A stretch of 64,000 nt of DNA, taken from NCBI GenBank assembly GCA_029432815.1, contig JAROBA010000031.1:1-64000 (forward strand), read 5' to 3'. The position numbers and the translations under genes were made by a program. Below the pieces are notes generated by a model that was not told the DNA's origin, did not search any database, and saw only the letters and a list, made by a program, of their open reading frames with translations. Shown here piece by piece: positions 15,584-23,170 of the stretch (its first letter is position 1; every line of letters starts with the position of its first letter). This DNA is from Pontiellaceae bacterium B1224 (GTDB taxonomy: Bacteria; Verrucomicrobiota; Kiritimatiellia; Kiritimatiellales; Pontiellaceae).

Positions 15584-16408
15584 TTATTTTTTCGGTTTCA
15601 GCCAACCCAGTGAAACGAGGAATTTATCCATTTCCGCCACGGTTTCGTTATATTTCGCTTTATTGAAGAATCCGTGCGGCTGGTCTTCGTAGAGAAACAG
15701 GTCGCACCGGTCGCCGTTGGATTCCATGATTTTTTTATATTCCTGTGCGGTGGCAACGGGAATGAGATCATCTTTGGTGCCGAGGAAAACGATGGTGGGC
15801 GGGGTGCCTTTTTTCAAGTTGGCCATCGGGGAAAAGTCCTGCCAATATTCTTTAACCCGATCATGGCCATAGCCCGTTTCGGAATTATCAAACACGGGGT
15901 TAAACAGAATAAGGGCTTCCGGCACGCAGCTGATTGAGGTGTCCTCGTCCGGTTCATTAAATTCGGACAGAAGGGCTGTTGCCGCTGCCAGATGTCCGCC
16001 GGCTGAGCCGCCGGCCGCCGCAATGCGTTGCGGGTCGATACCGAATTTTCCGGCGTGGCTGCGTACCCACCGCATGGCCGACTTGGCATCCATTACACAG
16101 GCGCGTGGATCGGTTCCATGGGTTTTCTTAATCCGGTATTCCGCGGTAATAGCCACGATGCCGCGGTCGGCGAGGTATCGGGCCTGCGGGTAAAACTGGT
16201 TGGGAGATCCGCCGTTCCAGCCGCCGCCGAAAAAGAAAATGACCGCCGGTCGCTTCTGGTCGGCTTTAAGGCCTTTCGGATTAAAGAAATGCAGCCGCAG
16301 TTCGCCCTGCGGGGTTTCTTTAAATGGAATCGTTTTGTCCGGTTGCGGTTTATCATCGGCCCATGCCATTCCGATCATCAGTACTAAAAATAAGAGTATC
16401 TTTTTCAT
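15584..16408 (-). CDS. Secreted alpha/beta-hydrolase (carboxylesterase, BD-FAE/Aes-like)
   Basis: 274 residues from ATG 16408 (a Met eight codons upstream is less likely). A signal peptide ends at about AWA (residue 17). The fold is that of lipase/esterase enzymes of the hormone-sensitive-lipase type: oxyanion-hole motif FFFGGGWNGG, YRIKKTHGTDPRACVMDAKSA, nucleophile elbow GGSAGGH (Ser135), acid in GTKDDLIPV, and histidine in DQPHGFF. Such enzymes remove acetyl or feruloyl groups from plant or algal polysaccharides, or act on small esters. No neighbour ties it to a pathway. It is divergent to the mechanosensitive channel gene; a palindrome copy (16427) lies just upstream of its start. Confidence 0.88.
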   Translation of the reverse strand: MKKILLFLVLMIGMAWADDKPQPDKTIPFKETPQGELRLHFFNPKGLKADQKRPAVIFFFGGGWNGGSPNQFYPQARYLADRGIVAITAEYRIKKTHGTDPRACVMDAKSAMRWVRSHAGKFGIDPQRIAAAGGSAGGHLAAATALLSEFNEPDEDTSISCVPEALILFNPVFDNSETGYGHDRVKEYWQDFSPMANLKKGTPPTIVFLGTKDDLIPVATAQEYKKIMESNGDRCDLFLYEDQPHGFFNKAKYNETVAEMDKFLVSLGWLKPKK

Positions 16409-16534
16409 GTTGTTAAAACTTTCTTTTTCCAATCTCTGGAAGTCTGCCCTTAAAGGCCTTAATGAATCAACGATATGCTGATGTAATTTGGGACATGAAC
16501 CGCTATATTGTCTTTTTTTAACAGAGAGGTTGCT

Positions 16535-17782
16535 ATGATACGGATGTGGATTGAAAAGTTATTTGTTGCGATGGGTGCGCAGGGGGAACAGGCATATAAA
16601 CTTACGGAAGCGGCGATGGTCGTGCTGATTTTTGCCGGCGCTTATCTGATTTACTGGGTGCTGCGCAATTATCTGTTGAAGGTGATTCATCGGGTAACCT
16701 TGAAGACCTCGAACAAGTGGGACGACACGTTGATGGAGTCGCGTGTGTTCCATCGGGCCCTGCGGCTGATTCCGCTCGCATTTATTATGCTCGGCCTGGA
16801 GCGCCTGGGCCCGGGAGAGTTCGAACTCCTGAAACGGGCGGTTTTTGCCGCCATTATTCTGATGGCGGCTCGGTCGGTTGAGGCTTTTCTAAATGCCGTA
16901 TCGGAGGTCTATCATTCCGATACGAAGTCCCACCGCAAACCGATCCGTCCGCTGTTTCAGGCTCTGTTGATTGTCCTCTATCTGTTCACCGGCATTTTCA
17001 TGATTTCCGTGCTGATTGATCGGGAGCCCTGGCACCTGTTCACGCTGATGGGCGGGCTGACGGCCGTCACGATGCTGGTTTTCAAGGACACCATCCTCGG
17101 GTTTGTGGCCGGTATTCAGCTCGGTGCCAACGATATGATTCGGGAAGGGGACTGGATTGAAATGCCGAAATTCGGGGCCGATGGCGATGTCATTGAAGTT
17201 ACTGTGAACACCGTCAAGGTGCGCAACTGGGACAAAACCATCTCCACCATCCCGACCTATGCTTTGATATCCGACTCGTTTAAAAACTGGCGGGGCATGA
17301 GCGAGTCCGGCGGCAGGCGCATCAAACGTTCCATCTGTATTGATATGAATACCGTCCACTTTGCGGATGAGGCCCTTTTGGAAAAGTTCCAATCCATGGA
17401 TCTGCTGAAGGACTACGTGGTGAAAAAGCAGGAAGACATCAATGCCGCGAACGCGGAGCGGGGGATCGATCTTTCCGCCACGGTGGTCAACGGTCGGCGT
17501 CAGACCAACCTCGGAATCTTTCGCGCCTATCTGCTGGAATATCTGCGCGATAACCCGAAAATTCATAAAGGTATGACCTTCCTCGTGCGGCACCTCCAGC
17601 CGACACCCCAGGGGCTTCCTATTGAAATCTATGTGTTCAGTTCCGATAAAAACTGGGCGAACTATGAAGGTATCCAGGCCGATATCTTCGACCACATTCT
17701 GGCATCCATTCCGGAATTTGATCTGCGCGTCTACCAGGAGCCCTCCGGCAACGACCTCGCCGCGCTTGGGAAAAGGGGGTAG
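16535..17782 (+). CDS. MscS-family mechanosensitive channel, YbdG/MscM type
   Basis: 415 residues from the ATG at 16535, preceded by GAGAGG; a TTG/ATG further upstream is not needed. Four to five membrane helices span residues ~20-175, the last being the pore helix region LFTLMGGLTAVTMLVFKDTILGFVAGIQL. The MscS beta-domain follows directly (IREGDWIEMPKFGADGDVIEVTVNTVKVRNWDKTISTIPT). The extra insertion before and after this domain (ERGIDLSATVVNGRRQTNLGIFRAYLLEYL and HLQPTPQGLPIEIYVFSSDKNWANYE) is diagnostic of the YbdG (miniconductance MscM) branch. It protects against hypo-osmotic stress in the inner membrane. It stands alone between divergent or unrelated genes. Confidence 0.92.
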   Translation: MIRMWIEKLFVAMGAQGEQAYKLTEAAMVVLIFAGAYLIYWVLRNYLLKVIHRVTLKTSNKWDDTLMESRVFHRALRLIPLAFIMLGLERLGPGEFELLKRAVFAAIILMAARSVEAFLNAVSEVYHSDTKSHRKPIRPLFQALLIVLYLFTGIFMISVLIDREPWHLFTLMGGLTAVTMLVFKDTILGFVAGIQLGANDMIREGDWIEMPKFGADGDVIEVTVNTVKVRNWDKTISTIPTYALISDSFKNWRGMSESGGRRIKRSICIDMNTVHFADEALLEKFQSMDLLKDYVVKKQEDINAANAERGIDLSATVVNGRRQTNLGIFRAYLLEYLRDNPKIHKGMTFLVRHLQPTPQGLPIEIYVFSSDKNWANYEGIQADIFDHILASIPEFDLRVYQEPSGNDLAALGKRG

Positions 17783-17868
17783 TTCGGGCCTCGGTTGGGC
17801 GCTTTAACCTAGAGAGGAAATGGAACCACGAATTTTCAATGGATTAATTAGAAGGGAAGCTTAGCGCG

Positions 17869-18378
17869 ATGAAAAAACTAACGTTGCCGCAACAAAAGAT
17901 ATTAAAAACGGTCCATTTGATTTCAGTGAGTCTGTGGCTCTCAAATGTGGTTGTTCTGCTGTTTCTGCCCATCATATCGAGGAAGATCACGTCAGGTGAT
18001 GAACTCTATATGTATAATGTCGCATATCATTTCATCGATATGTTCCTCCTGACCCCGGCGGCGATTCTTACCCTCATCACGGGTCTGATTTATTCACTAT
18101 TCACAAAATGGGGTTTCTTTAAACATGGTTGGCTGATCTGCAAATGGATCATTACAACGCTGATTATATTAACGGGCACATTTTACCTTGGACCGATGGT
18201 GACTAACCTTCTTGAAATTGCGGATCTTAAAAGAATCGGCGCACTGCAGGACCCATACTATTTGAACGGCACATCCATTGGGCTATACGCAGCAATCATC
18301 AATACGGTATTGCTCACGATTGCTGTAGTCGTTTCGGTCTATAAACCCTGGAAAAATATAAAAACTGGAGAGCACTAG
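17869..18378 (+). CDS. Four-helix membrane protein, DUF2269-like
   Basis: 169 residues with four hydrophobic segments (about 14-35, 58-78, 88-108 and 133-155). The start KLTLPQQKILKTVHLISVSLWLSNVVVLL contains the K-x-x-H-x-x-x-x-x-x-W pattern found at the beginning of DUF2269 and CopD-like membrane proteins, and WLICKWIITTLIILTGTFYLGP agrees with their third helix. The function is unknown. The codon usage is more AT-rich than upstream. RBS and start at 17869 (GCGCGATGAAA) are weak. No partner gene follows. Confidence 0.7.
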   Translation: MKKLTLPQQKILKTVHLISVSLWLSNVVVLLFLPIISRKITSGDELYMYNVAYHFIDMFLLTPAAILTLITGLIYSLFTKWGFFKHGWLICKWIITTLIILTGTFYLGPMVTNLLEIADLKRIGALQDPYYLNGTSIGLYAAIINTVLLTIAVVVSVYKPWKNIKTGEH

Positions 18379-18519
18379 AGCGCAACTGCGCATTGGTGCC
18401 TATGTATTAAACGTCGGATGAATCGGTTAAAAATAAGATTAAGCCAATAATGGAGTTGATCCGTGTGCTCCTCAGATAAAGCATAGAAATCTATTGAGAC
18501 CATTTATCGATCAGTTTGG

Positions 18520-18816
18520 GTGATTACTCTTTGCGCGGCCATTGTAATGGCTTCACAGATTGGTATTAGAATTCAACGCAGTAATTTTAGTCACCGGGGC
18601 CATGGTTACTGGGCGGCCACTGAGCATTCTCTAACAAGTTCATTCGAAATGATTGTTCCCAAAAAATGTAAGATAGTGACCTCTAAAAATAATGAACCCG
18701 AAGCAGATTATTTGGATACAATGATTGATCACATCAATGACCACAGAAGCTGCGACATTTATTTTGCGATTGTTGCTACGGTAATATCCCAGTGTTTAAT
18801 CAGTGTTATCGCCTAA
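18520..18816 (+). CDS. Possible small membrane-associated ORF (weak)
   Basis: 98 codons from a GTG at 18520. Hydrophobic residues at the start (ITLCAAIVMASQIGI) and end (IYFAIVATVISQCLISVIA) flank a polar middle. There is no ATG start, no Shine-Dalgarno sequence and no family resemblance, so it may not be a gene or may be a degraded one. It is followed by a perfect ten-base-pair inverted repeat at 18821-18856. Confidence 0.25.
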   Translation: MITLCAAIVMASQIGIRIQRSNFSHRGHGYWAATEHSLTSSFEMIVPKKCKIVTSKNNEPEADYLDTMIDHINDHRSCDIYFAIVATVISQCLISVIA

Positions 18817-18820
18817 ACTG

Positions 18821-18856
18821 AAATGAGATGAAGCCAATTTGAAGGACATCTCATTT
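18821..18856. terminator. Inverted repeat, possible terminator
   Basis: AAATGAGATG (18821-18830) and CATCTCATTT (18847-18856) are perfectly complementary with a 16-base loop. The T-run is short, so terminator function is only possible. Confidence 0.35.
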
Positions 18857-18908
18857 GCTAAAGACGCGACTTTGACTGGCGCTTTGTTATGAGCTGATTG
18901 GTCGACCG

Positions 18909-19177
18909 CTATCTAGCCGATAGCCCCGCCGTTCGGGCCTGCAAACACACGCTCTATCGTATCGTTGGTATTTGATGTATGAAATGCTAACGCTTTTTGT
19001 AGTATTTCCTAATGTTCCACTAACACAAAAGTCGTCTGATTTTCCGTGTTGAAGGGAAGCCTTCTGTTGAGGCGAAGATTTAATTTAATCGGACCCAACC
19101 ACTTTGATGCTTCAGCAGAGCGGTCCGGAAACCGGACGGATAAAAAAGACAAGACCGCCGGTTCCAATCCCTGAGAT
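18909..19177 (+). repeat. Duplicated TonB-operon leader, copy A
   Basis: Matches copy B at 19801-20066. The 5' half is clearly diverged, while the last ~110 bases, from GTTGAGGCGAAGATT through CGGACCCAACCACTTTGA to CCGGTTCCAATCCCTGAGA, are nearly identical. It contains the conserved bulged hairpin 19127-19139 / 19155-19165. The copy leads directly into the amputated ORF at 19202. Confidence 0.88.
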
Positions 19178-19201
19178 ACCTGAATACGAATAGGAGATCA
19201 G

Positions 19202-19309
19202 ATGAATACTATAGGATTCTATTACACCCAACGCCGGAACCGGTTCGAGCGCATTGCCATTTTTATCGCTTCAGTCGTTGCCGTAGTGTTGATGTTTGTA
19301 TTTGCCTAA
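19202..19309 (+). pseudogene. Amputated N-terminus of a second TtpC-like (MotA/TolQ/ExbB) gene
   Basis: 35 codons, MNTIGFYYTQRRNRFERIA followed by IFIASVVAVVLMFVFA and a stop. The first 16 residues match the start of the TtpC-like protein at 27051 (MNDIGFFYTQRRNRLERMM) with few changes, and the upstream context TAGGAGATCAG-ATG matches TAGGACACCAG-ATG there. The likeness ends after the signal peptide; the coiled-coil and membrane parts are gone. Together with copy A of the leader this is what remains of a duplicated TonB operon from which about 7 kb between the leader and this gene, and everything behind it, has been lost. It might still be expressed as a tiny membrane peptide, but a relic is more likely. 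Confidence 0.82.
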
Positions 19310-19389
19310 GCCCCGTTTGAAATACAGTTGTAGATTGAGTTCTAAACGAAGAATGCCGGACGCCATGCGGCGGGGCGACGACTCGCCGG

Positions 19390-19411
19390 GCCGGCATTGG
19401 CCAATGCCGGC
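19390..19411. repeat. 22-bp perfect palindrome
   Basis: Half-site GCCGGCATTGG followed immediately by its reverse complement. It lies in the gene-free 19310-19800 stretch. Possible hairpin or protein-binding site; no partner copy was found in the window. Confidence 0.55.
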
Positions 19412-19800
19412 GATGCAGTATCCGTCCATGAGCGCATTGTGATTCGCATCTCATCTGCGGAGGGTGATTCTGGCGCTGAATCCACACCGGCCCGTTCCGT
19501 ATGGCACATAGTTAAGAAGGTTTGATAGGAATACGGATAGGTTTGAAATCGCGCTGTCCTGCTTTACCGAACCAATATTTAATGGGCACTTAACTAAGTG
19601 CCATTCGTGGCCGTATCCTGAATTCGAAGATAACCCCCGCCAGCAGCCAGAGACAGCGATGCATCCCATCCGCCCGCTAACAGGTGAGAATCCGAGCACT
19701 ACGAAATCGTGGCCATAAAGAAGCGCGAAAGGCACGAAAACTTGTTGCTCTGGCCTTTGGTGCTTCTTGTGCCTAAACTCCCAGTGTGTAGATGTTATAG
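19412..19800. other. Gene-free stretch between the two leader copies
   Basis: No coding ORF. Holds an 18-bp near-perfect palindrome (GGCACTTA-AC-TAAGTGCC, 19585-19602) and, at about 19716-19785, a stretch containing AAAGAAGCGCGAAAGGCACG and CCTTTGGTGCTTCTTGTGCC, which resembles widespread short intergenic repeats. Confidence 0.55.
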
Positions 19801-20131
19801 CTATCGCTGGCAGTTCTGCCGTTCAGGCCTGCAAACATTCTCCTAACGCATTGCTTACGAATTCTTCATGGAATGCCAATGGCTTCCATAGCAACTTCTA
19901 ATGTTTGGCTAACACGAAACCCGTCTTATTTGCCGTGTCGAAGGGAATCCTTTCTGTTGAGGCGAAGATTAATTTAATCGGACCCAACCACTTTGACGTT
20001 TCAACAGAGCGGGCCGGAAACCGGACGGATAAAAAAGAAAAGACCGCCGGTTCCAATCCCTGAGACACTCGATTTTTGTCACGCTGGTGACTGATTTCAC
20101 TAACGGACCAAACACTAAAGGAGAATATTCA
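19801..20131 (+). promoter_or_regulatory. TonB-operon leader, copy B, with conserved bulged hairpin
   Basis: The 331 bases before the first gene of the TonB operon contain leader copy B (19801-20066). A hairpin can form between GGAAACCGGACGG (20016-20028) and CCGCCGGTTCC (20044-20054), eleven pairs with two bulged A, around a purine-rich loop (ATAAAAAAGAAAAGA); copy A keeps it. It is not followed by a T-run, so it is not a simple terminator. Downstream, GTCAC-GCTG-GTGAC (about 20078-20091) is a further inverted repeat unique to this copy, and AAGGAG precedes the start at 20132. The leader may act as a cis-regulatory RNA or carry the promoter. Confidence 0.6.
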
Positions 20132-21868
20132 ATGAAAAAGCAGTTTATCATTGCAACAGCCCTGATGAGTGCCGGTGTTGCCGCTCAGGCGGCTAACATC
20201 GACATCACATCCGACATCACCAATTCGGTGACCTGGACACAAGACAACGTGTATAACCTGACGCAGCAGATTTTTGTTCGTTCGGGTGCAACTCTCACCA
20301 TTAAAGAGGGCACCTTGATTCAAAGCACATCGGGCGTCGGCGGATCGCTGGCCGTTTCGCGTGGTGCAAAAATTTATGTTGAAGGAACGCAGGATGAGCC
20401 GGTCATCATGACCTCCACGGCTGATGATCTGGTTAATTGGCACGAAGGTGCTAACGAATGGGGCAACCTGACGATTATGGGCCGCGGCCTCGTGGGTGCT
20501 TATACTGATCTGGAACGTGACCGCCCGGGGAATACCCCCACTCCGACCGGCTTGAACGAGCTTCAGATGGAAGGCTTGGTTGATGACAGTGTGAATGACA
20601 CCTATTACGGTGGTAACGACGACAATGACGACAGCGGATCAATCAGCTTCCTGTCGCTGCGTTATGGTGGAAAGGTAGTCGGCCTGGATAATGAGCTGAA
20701 CGGTCTTTCACTGGGAGCGATCGGTCGCGATACGGATATTCATCACGTTGAAGTGATGAACAACGTTGATGACGGCATTGAAATCTGGGGCGGCACGGTT
20801 AATCTGCGCTATGTGAATATCTGGAACGTTGGTGATGACAGCCTGGATGTGGATCAGGGATGGCGCGGAAAAGCTCAGTTCGGTCTGATCGTTCAGGGCT
20901 ATTCCACCGATGCCAGCCAGGGTTCAGGCCTCGGCGACAACTGCTTTGAAACGGACGGTGCGGAAGATTCCGATGCACAGCCGGTTACAACCACAAAGAT
21001 TGCCAACTTCACGGTAATCGGAAATCCGCTTTCCGGTGATGGCGGAACCACGTGGCGTGATAACGCCCGTGTTCAGTATCACAACTGCATCTTCATGGAT
21101 ATCGGCGAAGAAACTGTTCGCTTTGATGGCGATGACGGTGATGGTGCCCAGGGTTATGGATATAATGGAACCCTGAGCTGGCTGGACACATGGACTACTG
21201 CTTACACGAACTATTCCGCTGTAAACTGGGTGTCTGATGTTTATGCCAACCAGGCTGATGCCTATCCGGTTCAGACCTCCGGCTATCTGGCAGAAATTAC
21301 TGGCTGCCTGTTCAACTACTGCAATGAGTCTGATGGAGATGAGTATATTCTGACCCTCGGCGTTTTGAACGGAACCGCCGGTGCCTGGGCCAGCAATCCA
21401 GCATTGGATAACGTGGTTACAACCACCGACCCGATCGTAAGTTTCGCACGTGGAGAAACCGTTACTATTGGTGGCAAAAGCGTTGCTCTGGTAACGAACA
21501 TCAATCCTTGCGCTGCGAACGATGCGCTTACGGTTGCAAATCCCGAAGTTACGGATGGATTCTATGTTTCTGCTCCGTACCGCGGTGGTTTTTCAGGAAA
21601 CTACAACTGGCTCGCCGGTTGGACCTCGGTTGACGCCTATGGCATGACGGATACCAGCATGAATACCGCTTCACCGGCAGCAAGCATCAACCCGGGTGTT
21701 GTGGTTTCTTTTGATTCCGCATTCGGTGTGGAATATGAAATTGAAGGTGCGGACAGTGCAGAAGGTCCTTGGAACTATGTGGCCACCGTGGTGGGCAATG
21801 GATCCACCATCAACTATGGCGATGCCGACCTGCAGGCCGCTGGCTTCTATCGTGTGGTTACCAAATAA
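20132..21868 (+). CDS. Secreted beta-helix surface protein, first gene of the TonB operon
   Basis: 578 residues from the ATG at 20132 (AAGGAG eight bases upstream). Signal peptide with cleavage after AQA (residue ~20). The mature part opens with a segment known from large families of surface proteins in Bacteroidota and marine gammaproteobacteria: TWTQDNVYNLTQQIFVRSG, then TLTIKEGTLIQS, SRGAKIYVEGTQDEPVIMTS and NEWGNLTIMG, which build a right-handed beta-helix. Later turns are rich in D, N and G (YYGGNDDNDDSGS, DGIEIWGG, DGDDGDG), possibly calcium-binding. The last ~70 residues form a separate beta domain (NPGVVVSFDSAFGVEYEIEGADS). The protein is acidic and exported; its position suggests that it presents or binds the substrate of the receptor encoded two genes downstream. 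Confidence 0.8.
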   Translation: MKKQFIIATALMSAGVAAQAANIDITSDITNSVTWTQDNVYNLTQQIFVRSGATLTIKEGTLIQSTSGVGGSLAVSRGAKIYVEGTQDEPVIMTSTADDLVNWHEGANEWGNLTIMGRGLVGAYTDLERDRPGNTPTPTGLNELQMEGLVDDSVNDTYYGGNDDNDDSGSISFLSLRYGGKVVGLDNELNGLSLGAIGRDTDIHHVEVMNNVDDGIEIWGGTVNLRYVNIWNVGDDSLDVDQGWRGKAQFGLIVQGYSTDASQGSGLGDNCFETDGAEDSDAQPVTTTKIANFTVIGNPLSGDGGTTWRDNARVQYHNCIFMDIGEETVRFDGDDGDGAQGYGYNGTLSWLDTWTTAYTNYSAVNWVSDVYANQADAYPVQTSGYLAEITGCLFNYCNESDGDEYILTLGVLNGTAGAWASNPALDNVVTTTDPIVSFARGETVTIGGKSVALVTNINPCAANDALTVANPEVTDGFYVSAPYRGGFSGNYNWLAGWTSVDAYGMTDTSMNTASPAASINPGVVVSFDSAFGVEYEIEGADSAEGPWNYVATVVGNGSTINYGDADLQAAGFYRVVTK

Positions 21869-21964
21869 CCTGATTCGTTCAGAAGGTTGAAATATTCTGG
21901 TGGCAGGGGTCTCCCTGCCACCGCTCTTATATCCCGATGTGTGTTTGGAAAAGGTGTGAATTCG

Positions 21965-23170
21965 ATGCGGTTGATTAAAAAAATATTATGGTTAGGTTCG
22001 TTTGCTGTGCTGACGACGCAAGGCATGGAAACGAATAAAAGGGTTGAGCTCGTCGATGAGCCGTTGGCCGATTTTCAGATCGTGTTGCTGAACCAATCCT
22101 TTGAACTGGCAACGGCCATTCCGCTTGCGCCGCACATAAAAGACCACGCGCGTTTTCAGCAGCGTGCCGCTGAGATTGCGTTGGAATTGAATCAGCCAAC
22201 GTTGGCCTTGAAATACGCAGAAGAGATTCCGAATTGGCGTCAAGGTGCAGCCTTGGCTGACTATGCCAATTACAGCATTGCCCAGGGGATAACCAATCAG
22301 TTGGTTCCGCTGCTGAACCTTGCCCAGATTTCGGCTGATAGCGCAGAACAGGAATGGCGGCGCGACACCGTGCTGCTGAAGCTTTCCAAAGCCTGGAAGT
22401 CGTTAGGGAATACAAACGAACTGAATAAAGTAAACCGGGTGCTGAATGCATCCGAACAGGGATCGGCCGAACTGAGCAATGCGCAGGTTTGTGCCCCGGA
22501 TGAATTTAATGATTATGTTTCCAGGCTGAATGCGCAGCTTGCCGTGGGAGGGCTGGAACTCCAACAGACGGCACTCGCATCCTATACCCTTCTTTATAAA
22601 CAATTTTTTGACGATGAAACGCGCCGTGATTGGATTGAGCAATCGATTATTTCGCGCTGGAATAAGCTGCCGTATTTGAATCGGATTGATTTGCTTGTGA
22701 CGATGACCGAAACAGCGCAGCAGGCCGGTGATCTTGAAACCGCACAACACCTTGCTGATGTGGCGCAGGCCATGGTGGATGAGTCGGTTTGGCCGACGGA
22801 ATATCACGTGCAGGTACTCGCCAAAATGGCTGATCTGAGAATGATGTGTGAGCAGCCGGAGCTTGCGGCCGAGGAGCTGCAGAAAGCAGTTGGAATCTTT
22901 TCAGAAAAAAGAGCGGAGATCATTGATATCTTCCGTACGGAAGCGTTGCTACCGGTTGCGGAGGCCTATACCCGGTTGGGCGACCTTTCCAATGCCCGGA
23001 AGATCTATGCGCTTGCCGTAGAGGAAGCCGTGGTGAACAGCAACTCCCGTCCCCGTGCTGAAGATTTGTGCCAGATTGGTTTGTCCATGGCGCAGTGTGA
23101 AGTCGAGCCCGATGCCGCGCTTTGGAATCGGATGGATGAAATTAAAGCAGGACTGGGCGACCCATGGTAA
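21965..23170 (+). CDS. Exported helical-repeat (TPR-like) protein
   Basis: 401 residues from ATG 21965. The first ~20 residues are a signal-like segment (RLIKKILWLGSFAVLTTQG). The rest is alpha-helical with repeated A-x-x-Y-A and E-x-A-x-x-L patterns (for example LALKYAEEIPNWRQGAALADYA and GDLETAQHLADVAQAMV and ARKIYALAVEEAV), as in TPR or Sel1-like solenoids, though no textbook TPR motif repeats exactly. The stop codon overlaps the start of the receptor gene (ATGGTAA), so the two are translationally coupled. A protein-binding role in the periplasm next to the TonB machinery is inferred. Palindrome copies at 22384 and 22987 fall inside the coding region. Confidence 0.75.
   Translation: MRLIKKILWLGSFAVLTTQGMETNKRVELVDEPLADFQIVLLNQSFELATAIPLAPHIKDHARFQQRAAEIALELNQPTLALKYAEEIPNWRQGAALADYANYSIAQGITNQLVPLLNLAQISADSAEQEWRRDTVLLKLSKAWKSLGNTNELNKVNRVLNASEQGSAELSNAQVCAPDEFNDYVSRLNAQLAVGGLELQQTALASYTLLYKQFFDDETRRDWIEQSIISRWNKLPYLNRIDLLVTMTETAQQAGDLETAQHLADVAQAMVDESVWPTEYHVQVLAKMADLRMMCEQPELAAEELQKAVGIFSEKRAEIIDIFRTEALLPVAEAYTRLGDLSNARKIYALAVEEAVVNSNSRPRAEDLCQIGLSMAQCEVEPDAALWNRMDEIKAGLGDPW

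Noticed and set aside
19263-19735. Minus-strand ORFs between the leader copies
   Set aside because: No ribosome-binding site, no conserved residues, and they cross palindromes and intergenic repeats.
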